Notes under the pieces: model-generated
What the model was told of the DNA's origin: nothing
What the model saw: the letters and a program-made list of their open reading frames with translations, nothing else
Databases searched by the model: none
In this document: one piece after another, positions 41,588-50,687 of the stretch
How the letters are laid out: each line of letters begins with the position of its first letter
Position numbering within the stretch: the first letter of the stretch is position 1
DNA from: Eubacteriales bacterium
GTDB taxonomy: Bacteria; Bacillota; Clostridia; Christensenellales; Aristaeellaceae
DNA: 64,000 bases
NCBI GenBank assembly: GCA_028705775.1
Contig: JAQWCW010000001.1
Coordinates: 124,001-188,000, forward strand
Direction: 5' to 3'
Translations under genes and position numbers: made by a program

Positions 41588-43114
41588 ATGGGACTGCTTG
41601 GTATGGGAGTATTCGGAACGATTGCTCTGGTGCTGATTATTCTGCTCGTTTTGCTTTTCGGCATCGGCTATCTCAAGGCGCCGCCTGACACGGCGTTTGT
41701 GATATCGGGTCTTGGCAAGAAGCGCATACTGATTGGTAAGGCGGGCTGGCGCTTTCCCTTCCTTGAAAGGGTCGATAAGCTTTCCCTGAAGGTTATGACC
41801 GTTGACGTAAAGACGAGCGAGGCTGTTCCGACAAACGAGTTCATCAACGTCATGGTTGACGGCGTTGCGAACGTCAAGATTTCCAGCGACCCCGTTTTGC
41901 TCACAAGAGCCGCGGAATCCCTGCTCAATATGCGCCAGCCGGAGCTTGTGGCGATGATAACGCAGGTGCTTGAAGGCAATATGCGCGAAATAGTCGGCTC
42001 TGTCGGGCTGAAAGAAATGGTTCAGGACAGGCAGGGCGTTGCCAAAAAGATAACGGAAAACGTAGTTCCCGATATGCAGAAGCTGGGCATGGAGGTTGTT
42101 AACTTCAATATCCAGAACTTCCGCGATAACGCCGGAACGATTGAAAACATGGGTATCGACAACGTTGAGCAGATTCGCAAAAACGCGCAGATAGCCAAGG
42201 CGAACGCGCAGCGCGATATTGCAATCGCCACCTCGCTCGCTCAGCAGGAGGCTAACGTTGTCAAGGTTGACGCCGAAAAGAAGATGGCGGAGCAGGACGC
42301 CGCGCTGAGCGTTCAGCAGGCTGAAATGAAGGTCAAGGCTGATTCCAAGCGCGCCGAGGCTGACGCGGCTTACTCCATTCAGCAGGAAAACCAGCGCAAA
42401 ACCATTGAAATCACCAAGGCGGACGCGGATATTGCCCAGCGCGAAAAGCAGGTTGAAGTTGCGCAGAAGGAAATCGCAATCAAGGAGCGCAAGCTTGAGG
42501 CTGAAATCATGAAGGCTGCCGACGCGGCGAAATATCAGGCTGAGCGTCAGGCTGAGGCGGAGCTTGTTCGCCGTCAGCGCGAGGCTGAGGCTGAAAAATA
42601 TGACCAAATACAGGCTGCCGAGGCTCGCAAGGCAATGGCGGACGCGGATAAGTATGAAGCCGAGCGCATGGCTGAGGCTAAAAAAGCCGAAGCGGACGCC
42701 GCCCGCTACTCGATGGAGCAGGAGGCGGAGGGTATCCGCGCCAAGGGGCTTGCCGAGGCGGAGGCAATCGAAAAGAAAGCCGAGGCGCAGCGTAAAATGG
42801 GCGAAGCGTCCGTTCTGGAAATGTATCTCAACGCGCTGCCCGAGGTTGTCAAGAACGCCGCCGCGCCCCTTGCGCAGACCGACAGGATTGTCATGTACGG
42901 CGACGGCAACGCCACCAAGCTGGTCAAGGATGTAATGAATTCCTCCGGTCAGATTATCGACGGGCTGAAGGAAAGCACGGGCATTGACATCACGAGCCTT
43001 ATCGCGGGCTTTGCCGGCGGCTCGATGGCTTCCGTAAAGAACGCTCCCGCCATTCCCGCCGCGCCTGCCCCCGAAAAGAAAGCGGACGAAACCGGCGAAA
43101 CCACAAAGCAGTAA
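41588..43114 (+). CDS. flotillin-like SPFH-domain membrane protein
   Basis: A 508-residue protein with TGGAGG before the ATG. Residues about 5-30 form one membrane helix, 30-200 the SPFH/Band 7 domain (PPDTAFVISGLGKKRILIGK, LEGNMREIVGSVGLKEM), and 200-420 a long Ala/Glu/Lys/Gln-rich coiled coil; the end is Pro/Ala-rich. It matches the FloT/YqiK flotillins, scaffolds of ordered membrane domains. Flotillin genes often pair with an NfeD protein; none is present here. It forms a single unit ended by the terminator at 43217. Confidence 0.88.
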   Translation: MGLLGMGVFGTIALVLIILLVLLFGIGYLKAPPDTAFVISGLGKKRILIGKAGWRFPFLERVDKLSLKVMTVDVKTSEAVPTNEFINVMVDGVANVKISSDPVLLTRAAESLLNMRQPELVAMITQVLEGNMREIVGSVGLKEMVQDRQGVAKKITENVVPDMQKLGMEVVNFNIQNFRDNAGTIENMGIDNVEQIRKNAQIAKANAQRDIAIATSLAQQEANVVKVDAEKKMAEQDAALSVQQAEMKVKADSKRAEADAAYSIQQENQRKTIEITKADADIAQREKQVEVAQKEIAIKERKLEAEIMKAADAAKYQAERQAEAELVRRQREAEAEKYDQIQAAEARKAMADADKYEAERMAEAKKAEADAARYSMEQEAEGIRAKGLAEAEAIEKKAEAQRKMGEASVLEMYLNALPEVVKNAAAPLAQTDRIVMYGDGNATKLVKDVMNSSGQIIDGLKESTGIDITSLIAGFAGGSMASVKNAPAIPAAPAPEKKADETGETTKQ

Positions 43115-43175
43115 TTCGGCGCAAATCCATGAAGCGCAGTTGTTAAGCGGCGCAGGCGGTCGGTTTTCCTCGGCA

Positions 43176-43218
43176 TAGGTTATTGGTTTTCAGCGATACA
43201 GGTTATTGGCTTTCAGGC
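43176..43218 (+). repeat. 20-bp imperfect direct repeat
   Basis: ATAGGTTATTGGTTTTCAGC and ACAGGTTATTGGCTTTCAGG lie side by side between the flotillin gene and its terminator. No function is evident. Confidence 0.6.
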
Positions 43219-43257
43219 GGCGCGGACAGCTTCTCCGCGCCGCTGTATTGTTTTTGT
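43217..43257 (+). terminator. terminator of the flotillin-like gene
   Basis: GCGGCGCGGA pairs with TCCGCGCCGC around CAGCTTC, followed by a T-rich stretch ending TTTTTG. Confidence 0.75.
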
Positions 43258-43369
43258 TACAGATAAGCCGCCCCTGCGCGCTGAAATTCAAGCAAAATTT
43301 CCGCGCATTATTCACGATTCGTTCAAAGTTTATCCATTTCTGATTAAGTTTTATGTGTTATTATATCCT

Positions 43370-43535
43370 CGTACCAAAGGAGAGCAGAGCCATTGGTATG
43401 AATCGGGCTTCATAATGAGAAGCACACGCGAGCCGATGGGCGTAATAGCAGAACCGCCCTGACGCAATCTTCATTCTCCTTCCTTCTTTCCGATAGCGGC
43501 GGTGCGTCTGACGTACCGCCGCTTGAGGTTTTTGG
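43370..43535 (+). ncRNA. putative structured noncoding RNA
   Basis: A 165-bp gene-free stretch with several stems: AAGGAGA with TCTCCTT closing about 100 nt, CCATTGG with CCGATGG, GCTTC with GAAGC, and GGGCG with CGCCC, ending in an AGCGGCGGT-ACCGCCGCT hairpin and GTTTTT. A T/A-rich TATTAT lies just upstream. It appears self-contained, as pduL has its own later promoter. I could not match it to 6S, SRP or a riboswitch. Confidence 0.35.
43495..43535 (+). terminator. terminator-like hairpin of the putative ncRNA
   Basis: AGCGGCGGT (43495-43503) pairs with ACCGCCGCT (43515-43523), followed by TGAGGTTTTT. Confidence 0.6.
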
Positions 43536-43681
43536 GGCATATTTTTTGCAGTGCAAGCCCGCGCCGCTTTTTTGCCAAAGCTCCCGTAAGCCCTTGCTCT
43601 ACATCCCTTCAGCCTCTTTTCTTTTGCCGCCGCCCGCGTTTCACACATTATTGCCTTTGGCGGCGCAAGCTGCGCCGGCAC

Positions 43682-43710
43682 TTGATTCATGCCATCAATA
43701 AAGCTATAAT
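43682..43710 (+). promoter_or_regulatory. promoter of pduL
   Basis: TTGATT (43682-43687), 17 bp, TATAAT (43705-43710), about 40 bp before the coding start. Confidence 0.65.
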
Positions 43711-43748
43711 AAGCCTGTGGTATCTACACGAAAGGATGTGTTTTGATA

Positions 43749-44321
43749 ATGGGAAAGGTATTGGTTGAAACTTCCGCGCGTCATGTACACGTAACTCAGG
43801 AGGACCTTGAAACCCTGTTCGGCAAAGGGTATGAGCTTCATGTAAAGAAGATGCTGAGCCAGCCCGGGCAGTTCGCGAGCGAGGAGCGCGTGGACGTTGT
43901 CGGCCCTAAGCGCACGCTTTCGGGCGTAAGCATTCTCGGCCCCGTCCGCAAGGCGACGCAGGTTGAGCTTGCCCTTACCGACGCTCGCTCCATCGGCGTT
44001 TCCGCGCCCGTCCGCGAGTCCGGCGATATTGACGGAACCCCCGGCTGCACCCTTAAGGGGCCCTGCGGCGAGGTTGCCATCGAAAAGGGCGTTATCGCGG
44101 CAAAGCGCCATATTCATATGACCCCCGCCGACGCCGCCGAATTCGGCGTCAAGGATAAGGATGTTGTCAGCGTAAACATCGAAAACGGCGAGCGCAAAAT
44201 GACCTTCGGCGACGTTGTTGTTCGCGTAAACGACAATTTCGCCCTCGCAATGCATATTGATACGGACGAGTCCAACGCCGCCTGCGTAACCAACGGCTTG
44301 ATGGCTGAGGTCGTAAAGTAA
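43749..44321 (+). CDS. pduL: phosphate propanoyltransferase (PduL-type phosphotransacylase)
   Basis: A 190-residue enzyme that exchanges acyl-CoA and acyl-phosphate. ATG 43749 is used; TTG 43743 would add two residues and is also close to AAGGATG. The paired zinc-binding and catalytic motifs SARHVHVTQED and AKRHIHMTPADAA are both present, with GPKRTLSGVSILGPVRKATQVE between them. No microcompartment shell genes are nearby and no encapsulation peptide is obvious, so it probably serves as the cell's Pta-like enzyme in acetate formation. Single-gene unit. Confidence 0.9.
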   Translation: MGKVLVETSARHVHVTQEDLETLFGKGYELHVKKMLSQPGQFASEERVDVVGPKRTLSGVSILGPVRKATQVELALTDARSIGVSAPVRESGDIDGTPGCTLKGPCGEVAIEKGVIAAKRHIHMTPADAAEFGVKDKDVVSVNIENGERKMTFGDVVVRVNDNFALAMHIDTDESNAACVTNGLMAEVVK

Positions 44322-44372
44322 GTATTTATCCAATATTCATGCAATAAACGGGCTGCCCTGCGGCAAACAAAC

Positions 44373-44396
44373 GCCGCCTTGGGCGGCTCTTTTATT
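44373..44396 (+). terminator. terminator of pduL
   Basis: GCCGCC pairs with GGCGGC around TTG, followed by TCTTTTATTT. Confidence 0.75.
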
Positions 44397-44563
44397 TACG
44401 AAAGCTTTTCTTGTTTTCTCAGGCTTGTTTGTATGCTGAAAATGCATCAAACCGTTTCCTTTCCCGCAAACTTATCTCGCCGCTTATGCTTATCGGCGGC
44501 AGAACCGCGCAAAGCGCTGCCCGCACCGTCAAGTTTTCCTTGCGTTTTTATGTAAATCATGCT

Positions 44564-44592
44564 TTACTATACTCGGTTTACTTCATTATAAT
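44564..44592 (+). promoter_or_regulatory. probable promoter of the rbgA operon
   Basis: TTACTA (44564-44569), 17 bp, TATAAT (44587-44592), about 28 bp before the ATG at 44621. The -35 is weak. Confidence 0.5.
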
Positions 44593-44620
44593 GTATGTAT
44601 CGGAATTTGTGGAGGCATAA

Positions 44621-45523
44621 ATGCGGATTAACTGGTATCCGGGGCATATGGCAAAGGCGAAGCGCTTGCTTTCGGAGCAGCTTTCGCGGGTTGATGTGGT
44701 TATAGAGGTGTGCGACGCGCGTTTGCCGCTCTCAAGCCGCAATCCGGACTTTGAAAAGCTGCTTGCGGGCAGGGAGCGAATCCTTCTTCTGAATAAATCC
44801 GACCTTGCCGAGGAAAGCGTTACGCAGAAATGGGTTTCGCTTTTCAAGAGCCAAGGCATTATCGCCGCGCCGTTTTCCGCGATAAACGGAAAGCAGCAGG
44901 CAATCCTGAGGCTGATTGAGGACAGCGCGCGCGAGCGCGTTGAAAAATCCGCCGCGCGCGGAATCAAAAAAACCGTGCGCTGCCTTGTTGCAGGCGTTCC
45001 GAACGTCGGCAAAAGCACGATTATCAACCGAATGAAGGGTCAGCGCGTTGCGGAGGTCGGGGACAGACCTGGCGTTACGCGCTCCAATCAGTGGGTAAAA
45101 ATAACGCCGTACCTTGAAATTCTGGACAGCCCCGGGCTTCTGTGGCCTCGCCTTGAAGACCAGCGCGCGGCAAAGCGGCTCTGCTATCTCGGAACGGTGC
45201 GCGACGAGGTTGTGGATAACCTTGAGCTTGCGATTGCCCTGCTTGAGGATTTGCTCAAAACGGACAGAAAAAAGCAGGTTATGGAGCGCTTCAAGCTGAA
45301 GGAAGTGCCGCCCAAGGAAGATATGCTTGAGGCGGTTTGCAGGGGCAGAGGCTTTTTATTGAAGGGCGGAGTAGCCGATATTGACCGCTGCGCCTCGGTT
45401 GTTTTGGATGAGTTCCGCGCGGGCAAGCTCGGCAGAATATCGCTTGAAGCGCCGCGCGATAATGCGGAGGTAAAGAATGAGAACAACTCGCAGGGAGAGA
45501 ATGTCGGAGCTGATGAAGCTTGA
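44621..45523 (+). CDS. rbgA: ribosome biogenesis GTPase RbgA (YlqF)
   Basis: A 300-residue circularly permuted GTPase needed for late assembly of the 50S subunit. The opening MRINWYPGHMAKAK is characteristic. G motifs come in permuted order: LLNKSDLA (G4, about 57-64), then SAIN (G5), GVPNVGKSTIIN (G1, about 124-135), PGVTRS (G2) and DSPGLLWP (G3). The C-terminal RNA-binding helices follow. GTGGAGG precedes the ATG. It opens the rnhB-yraN run, the same order as in many Bacillota; rplS and lepB, often upstream, are absent. Confidence 0.94.
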   Translation: MRINWYPGHMAKAKRLLSEQLSRVDVVIEVCDARLPLSSRNPDFEKLLAGRERILLLNKSDLAEESVTQKWVSLFKSQGIIAAPFSAINGKQQAILRLIEDSARERVEKSAARGIKKTVRCLVAGVPNVGKSTIINRMKGQRVAEVGDRPGVTRSNQWVKITPYLEILDSPGLLWPRLEDQRAAKRLCYLGTVRDEVVDNLELAIALLEDLLKTDRKKQVMERFKLKEVPPKEDMLEAVCRGRGFLLKGGVADIDRCASVVLDEFRAGKLGRISLEAPRDNAEVKNENNSQGENVGADEA

Positions 45524-46097
45524 CGGAGAGCTTTTCAGGGCGGGAATCAGCTTTGCCGGAATGGACGAGGCGGGGCGCGGGCCGCTTATGGGCGACGTTG
45601 TCGTCGGCTGCGTCGTAATGCCGTATGAGCCGCAAATCGAATGGGTGGACGACAGCAAAAAGCTTTCGGAAAAGCGCCGTGAGATGGTTTTTGAAGAAAT
45701 CATGAAAACGGCGCTGTTCGTCGGCGTCGGCTCGGCAAGCCCTGCCGAAATAGACGAAATGAATATACTCTGCGCCACAAAGCTTGCAATGCGGAGGGCG
45801 GCAAAGGGCGCGCCCGCAACGCTCTGCCTTGTCGATTCGGTAAAGAATATAGGGCTTGAAATCGAGGAGCGCGCCTTTGACCACGGGGACGCTATTAGCT
45901 ATTCGATTGCCGCGGCGTCGATTGTCGCAAAGGTCACGCGCGACAGGCAGATGGCGGAGCTGGACAGGCTCTATCCCGGCTACGGCTTTCTCAAAAACAA
46001 GGGCTACGGAACGCCGGAGCATATTGCGGCGCTCAAGGCGCTCGGCCCCTGCCCCATACACCGCCGCAGCTTTATAGGGCATTTTGTGACAATATGA
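45477..46097 (+). CDS. rnhB: ribonuclease HII
   Basis: A 206-residue RNase HII that removes RNA from RNA-DNA hybrids, including single misincorporated ribonucleotides. It overlaps rbgA by 47 bp in another frame; GGAGG lies six bases before the ATG. GMDEAGRGPLMGDV holds the first Asp-Glu pair, VDSVKN the third acidic residue, and IVAKVTRDRQM the fourth; DDSKKLSEKRRE is the usual lysine/serine segment. Complete. Confidence 0.94.
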   Translation: MRTTRRERMSELMKLDGELFRAGISFAGMDEAGRGPLMGDVVVGCVVMPYEPQIEWVDDSKKLSEKRREMVFEEIMKTALFVGVGSASPAEIDEMNILCATKLAMRRAAKGAPATLCLVDSVKNIGLEIEERAFDHGDAISYSIAAASIVAKVTRDRQMAELDRLYPGYGFLKNKGYGTPEHIAALKALGPCPIHRRSFIGHFVTI

Positions 46098-46432
46098 GGA
46101 CAAGCTACGATTCGGGGCTTGCCGGCGAAAGCGCCGCGCGGGAGTATCTTGAGAAAAAGGGGTACAAGTTCGTCGCCTCCCGATGGAGATGCCCTTACGG
46201 GGAAATAGATTTAGTGATGAAAATGAAGGGCACAATCGTTTTTGTTGAGGTAAAGGTAGGCGCAGGCAGTATTGGCAGCGGAGCGGAAAGGATTGATTCC
46301 CGAAAGCTTCTGCGCCTTACCCGCTCGGCGGACGCATACCTGCGCGAAAACTGCCCCTCGGCTCTTTACCGTTTAGACGCCGTGGAGGTTCGTCCGGATG
46401 GCGTGAGCCATTGGGAAAATCTAACCATCTAA
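46094..46432 (+). CDS. yraN: YraN family (UPF0102) nuclease-like protein
   Basis: A 112-residue restriction-endonuclease-fold protein whose ATG overlaps the rnhB stop. GLAGESAAREYLEKKGYKF, WRCPYGEIDLVMK and TIVFVEVKV contain the E...D...ExK-type pattern typical of this family. The rnhB-yraN-yifB-dprA-topA neighbourhood is widely conserved, here interrupted by the glycosyltransferase gene. Exact role is unknown. Confidence 0.88.
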   Translation: MRTSYDSGLAGESAAREYLEKKGYKFVASRWRCPYGEIDLVMKMKGTIVFVEVKVGAGSIGSGAERIDSRKLLRLTRSADAYLRENCPSALYRLDAVEVRPDGVSHWENLTI

Positions 46433-46446
46433 GGAGCTATCTTGAA

Positions 46447-49400
46447 ATGAAGAAATCCTTCGCGATTATTTTATGCCTGTTATCCTTTATTCTGTTTGCG
46501 CTTCCCGCTTCGGCGGACGGCGTGAATCTGCTTTCCAACGGCGATTTTGAGCAGAGCGATACCTCCTATTCCGGCTGGTATACGGAGCAGTGGGTCAACA
46601 AGAACGAATATACATTATATTCCATGGCGCACCCCGGCTTTGAAGGCAATAACTGCGTAATGATAGAGAACGTGAGCGCGAACGATTCAAGATACGCTCA
46701 AAGGGTTTCTGTGGAGGCAAACACGGTATATTGCCTCTCCGGTGAAATATATGTGGAGGCGATGGAGGACGCGGGCAAGGGAGCGAACCTCTCAGTGGAG
46801 GGAGTCTACGTTTTTTCCGAAAGCTTTTACGAGGCGGACGGGCTTTGGCACCATGCCGAATTATATGTAAAAACCGCGTCTGAGCAGAGGGAGCTTATCG
46901 TTTTTGCCAGAGTCGGCGGATACAGCGGCGAGTCCGTCGGCAAGGCGTTTTTTGATAATCTGGAGCTTAAAAAGGTAGACAGCGTTCCCGCCGGCGTTTA
47001 TGTGGAGAGCCTTGAAACCCAAGCGCCTTCGCAGGACAGCGGAAACGATTATGAGGATGAGGTAACCTCCTCCCGCTATGCGATAAGCCTTCTCACCTGC
47101 CTTATGCTGGCGCTTCTGACGCTTCTTCTGCTTCAGTTCTTCTACTCGAAGAAGCAGGAGCTGACGAAAAAAGGGGCGACGCGCGCCGCGCTTGCTGTGG
47201 GGCTTCTGGTTGCGCTGCTTGCGCGCATGGTTATTTCGGGGCTTGTTCACGGCTATGACGTGGACGTTGTAGATTTCCAGTTCTGGGCGAACCGCGTTTT
47301 TGACGCGGGGCCGTGGGGCTTCTATGTCAGCGGCGAGTTCTGCGATTATCCGCCGGCGTATCTTTATGCGCTGTGGCTGACCGCCGCATTCCAGCGCCTT
47401 TTCGGGCTTAGCGGCTCGCTCGTCGTGCTCAAGTTCATACCCTGCCTTTGCGATGTGCTAGGCGCTTACGCGCTCTACCGCATAGCGAAAAAGCGCTCCA
47501 TCGGCGATAAGGCGGCTGTTGCGCTCGCGTTTGCCTATGCCCTGAACCCGCTTTCCGCCCTGAACTCGGCGGCATGGGGGCAGGTTGACAGTGTGCTTGC
47601 TCTGCTGCTTCTCTATGTCGTAGACAGCGCGGTGGACAGGAACTGGAAAAAGGCGCTTCCGCTGTTTTTCCTTTCCGCGCTCGTAAAGCCGCAGGCGCTG
47701 ATGCTTGCGCCCGTCGGGCTTGCCGCGCTTGTGCTGTGCCTTGCGGACAGAAAAAAGGCAAAGCAGGAGCGCGCGATTGAAGCAAAAAGCGCGTTTATCG
47801 GCGGAGCATATTCGCTTGCCGTTATGCTTGTCGTCCTGATTCCCTTCTTTATAGGCGGATTCACTCCCGCATGGCTTATAAACCTGTATTCGGAAACGCT
47901 TTCGTCCTACCCGCACACAACCGTCAACACGACGAACCTGTATTACATCATTTCAAACAACTGGGGCTCGCTTGACGGCAATCCTCAGCAGTGGATTACA
48001 GCCGTTATCGGCGCTGCTGTGATTGCCCTGAGCGCATTGGGCGCGCTTTATGCCCGCAGACGCGGGGCGAAAACGCCTCTTTACCTTATGTGCCTTACGG
48101 CGCTTGCGGGGCTTGCGCTTATAGTGCTTTCGTTTGCTTTGGAGCTTACCTACGCCTTCCTCGGAACGTATCTTTCCGTGCTTGTTTTCGCCTTCGTCTT
48201 GGGGCTTATGGCGCTGACGGGCAGGCTCGATTTGCTCCCGCTTTTCTGCGCGACGGCATATATCGGTATGTTCGTTCTGGGAATCAAAATGCACGAGCGG
48301 TATCTTTTCCCCGCCGTGCTGCTTCTCTACCTTGCCTTTGCGGATAAAAAGGACGCGCGCCTGATTGTGCTGATGGTCGGATTTTCCGTAACGACATATA
48401 TGAACACGGCGCTCGTGCTTGACAATTCCCTGCGCCTCGGGCGCGTCGGCGGTCATCTCAGCTCAAGCGAGGACTGGCTGAATATAACGCTTTCATACCT
48501 CAACGTCGGGCTTTGCATATATTCCTTCGCGCTTTTGTTTACAAGCGCGCTTCCCTCCTATAAGCCGCTTTGCCTGAATCCCGTGTTCGAGAGGGGCGAA
48601 AATCCGCACCGCGAAGAGGCGACCCGCCGTGGCGGGGAAAGGCTGAACCTCAGGCGCAGGGATTATGTGTGCATTCTTGCCGTAACTCTTTGCTATGCTG
48701 CGCTCACCTTTACGAATCTCGGCTCCGTGAAAGCGCCGCAGACGGAATGGGTTTCCTCGCAGCCGAACGAGCAGATTGTATTCGACTTAGGCTCGGATAC
48801 GTCCGCCTATATGCTCTACTACGGCTATATCAGCTATGACGACTTCATGGTGGAGGTTTCCTCGGACGGCATATCGTGGGAGGAATATCCCGCATTCATG
48901 CGCGAGGGCGAGTGCTTCCGCTGGCGCTATCTCAGCGAGGGAACCTTCGGCGGCACATATTCGGACACGCGCGTTCTCCTGAAGGGGCGCTATGTAAAGC
49001 TGCTTGCTATGGACGTCGGGCTTTCGCTCGGCGAGGTTATTTTCCGCGACGAGGCTGGCAACACGCTCACGCCCGCAATTGATACGGAAATGAGCATAAT
49101 CGGCAAGAACGAGCCGTCCCTGCTTCTGGACGAGCCTGACACGCTTGAGGGCGAGCCGGGATGGTTCAACGGAACGTACTTTGACGAAATTTACCACGCG
49201 CGCACGGCATACGAGCATCTTCACGGAATCAAGCCGTATGAAACGACCCACCCGCCGCTCGGCAAGCTGATGATGAGCGCGTCGATTGCGGTATTCGGAA
49301 TGACGCCGTTCGGCTGGCGCTTTGCGGGCGCGATGATTGGCGTGCTTATGCTGCCCGTTATGTATATATTGGGCTTGCAGCTCACCGGCAAGCGCAAGTA

Positions 49401-50661
49401 TGCCTTCCTCTGTATTCTCCTGCTTGCCCTTGACGGAATGCACTTTGCGCAGACGAGGATTGCCACAATCGACTCCTTCCCCGTGTTCTTCATAATGACC
49501 TCGTATATGTTCATGATTCGCTATATCAAGATGAACGTTTACGAGCATAAATTCTCCAAAACGCTTGTTCCGCTTGCGCTTTCCGGTCTTTTTATCGGGC
49601 TTGGAATCGCAAGCAAGTGGATTGCAATCTATGCCGCCGTCGGGCTTGCCGTGCTGTTCTTCTACGGGCTTTTCCGTCAGTGGCGGGTCTCCCGCGCCGC
49701 GCGCGAAATGCTTGCGGCTAAGGAAAATGAAGGGAATGAACTACTGAAGGAGGCTGCGGACAGCTTTACGCGGCGCGCGCTGATGACCTGCGCCTTCTGC
49801 TGCCTGTTCTTCATCGCCGTTCCGGTTGCGATATATCTTCTCAGCTATATTCCGTATCTCGCGCCGTCCGGCGGGTTTACCCTTGAGCGCTGGTGGCAGT
49901 CGCAGACGGGTATGTTCAATTATCACAGCACTCCCGGGCTGGGGGACGACCATCCCTTCCGCTCGCCTTGGTGGGAATGGCCCTTCATTTTGAAGCCGAT
50001 GTGGTACTGTCAGGACTCCTATGAGCCGCTCGGCTACGCGCGCACTATTTTCTCCTTCGGCAATCCCGCCGTATGGTGGACGGGCGCAATCTGCCTTGTC
50101 ATCGTTATGCTCATGTATTTCTGGCGGCATTCGGCAGAGGGCGCAAGAAAGCGGCTCTCCGTTTTCAGCGCTGCCGCCGCAGTTCCCGCCCTCGTTATGC
50201 TTGTTGTCGGGCTTATGCTCGGAATCAGCTCGGACTTGTATTACGGAAACAGCGCCGCATGGCTTATTTTTAAGATTGCCGCGGGCGTTTTCGGCGCAAT
50301 CCTCCTGCTTGCGCTCTGCACTCTGCTTTACGGGCTGAGGCTGCACCCGAAAAAGCCGGATATTGCCTTTGGCGTAATTCTGATTTCCTTCGCGGCGCAG
50401 TTCCTGCCGTGGGTCATCGTTCCGCGCTCGACCTATATTTACCACTATTTTGCGTCCGTTCCGTTTATAATTCTCGCAACGGCGCTTGTGCTTAAATCTC
50501 TCGCGGAAAAATTCCCGAAAACCGAAAAGGCAATACGCTTATCGCTAATCACCTTCGCCGCCCTCTGCTTTATCGGCTTCTACCCGTATTACAGCGGAAT
50601 GACGACCCCGCGCTGGTGGCTTGACGCGATGAAATGGTTCCATAACTGGCTGTACTACTGA
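46447..50661 (+). CDS. giant fusion of two GT-C glycosyltransferase modules with carbohydrate-binding-like domains
   Basis: A 1404-residue membrane protein from ATG 46447 (AAGGAG ten bases upstream). The parts in order are: a signal peptide ending PASADG; a beta-sandwich CBM-like domain (about 25-185, NLLSNGDFEQSDTSYSGWY); a first multi-helix GT-C module (about 215-705, with the luminal DYPPAYLYALW and WGQVDS motifs typical of GT87-like mannosyltransferases); a discoidin-like domain (about 755-885); and a PMT/GT39 module (about 885-1404, FDEIYHARTAYEHLHGIKPYETTHPPLGK). The two modules probably use polyprenyl-phosphate sugars to modify surface proteins or polymers. It sits between yraN and yifB, breaking a usually conserved cluster. 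Confidence 0.85.
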   Translation: MKKSFAIILCLLSFILFALPASADGVNLLSNGDFEQSDTSYSGWYTEQWVNKNEYTLYSMAHPGFEGNNCVMIENVSANDSRYAQRVSVEANTVYCLSGEIYVEAMEDAGKGANLSVEGVYVFSESFYEADGLWHHAELYVKTASEQRELIVFARVGGYSGESVGKAFFDNLELKKVDSVPAGVYVESLETQAPSQDSGNDYEDEVTSSRYAISLLTCLMLALLTLLLLQFFYSKKQELTKKGATRAALAVGLLVALLARMVISGLVHGYDVDVVDFQFWANRVFDAGPWGFYVSGEFCDYPPAYLYALWLTAAFQRLFGLSGSLVVLKFIPCLCDVLGAYALYRIAKKRSIGDKAAVALAFAYALNPLSALNSAAWGQVDSVLALLLLYVVDSAVDRNWKKALPLFFLSALVKPQALMLAPVGLAALVLCLADRKKAKQERAIEAKSAFIGGAYSLAVMLVVLIPFFIGGFTPAWLINLYSETLSSYPHTTVNTTNLYYIISNNWGSLDGNPQQWITAVIGAAVIALSALGALYARRRGAKTPLYLMCLTALAGLALIVLSFALELTYAFLGTYLSVLVFAFVLGLMALTGRLDLLPLFCATAYIGMFVLGIKMHERYLFPAVLLLYLAFADKKDARLIVLMVGFSVTTYMNTALVLDNSLRLGRVGGHLSSSEDWLNITLSYLNVGLCIYSFALLFTSALPSYKPLCLNPVFERGENPHREEATRRGGERLNLRRRDYVCILAVTLCYAALTFTNLGSVKAPQTEWVSSQPNEQIVFDLGSDTSAYMLYYGYISYDDFMVEVSSDGISWEEYPAFMREGECFRWRYLSEGTFGGTYSDTRVLLKGRYVKLLAMDVGLSLGEVIFRDEAGNTLTPAIDTEMSIIGKNEPSLLLDEPDTLEGEPGWFNGTYFDEIYHARTAYEHLHGIKPYETTHPPLGKLMMSASIAVFGMTPFGWRFAGAMIGVLMLPVMYILGLQLTGKRKYAFLCILLLALDGMHFAQTRIATIDSFPVFFIMTSYMFMIRYIKMNVYEHKFSKTLVPLALSGLFIGLGIASKWIAIYAAVGLAVLFFYGLFRQWRVSRAAREMLAAKENEGNELLKEAADSFTRRALMTCAFCCLFFIAVPVAIYLLSYIPYLAPSGGFTLERWWQSQTGMFNYHSTPGLGDDHPFRSPWWEWPFILKPMWYCQDSYEPLGYARTIFSFGNPAVWWTGAICLVIVMLMYFWRHSAEGARKRLSVFSAAAAVPALVMLVVGLMLGISSDLYYGNSAAWLIFKIAAGVFGAILLLALCTLLYGLRLHPKKPDIAFGVILISFAAQFLPWVIVPRSTYIYHYFASVPFIILATALVLKSLAEKFPKTEKAIRLSLITFAALCFIGFYPYYSGMTTPRWWLDAMKWFHNWLYY

Positions 50662-50687
50662 TAAACCCGTGGAAGGAAGGCGGAATA

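Noticed and set aside
41516..42607. 363-residue minus-strand open frame across the flotillin gene
   Set aside because: It is a mirror of the repetitive coiled-coil coding sequence and has no family features.
43370..43535. 6S RNA or SRP RNA
   Set aside because: The closing stem, length and loop motifs do not match either as far as I can tell by eye.
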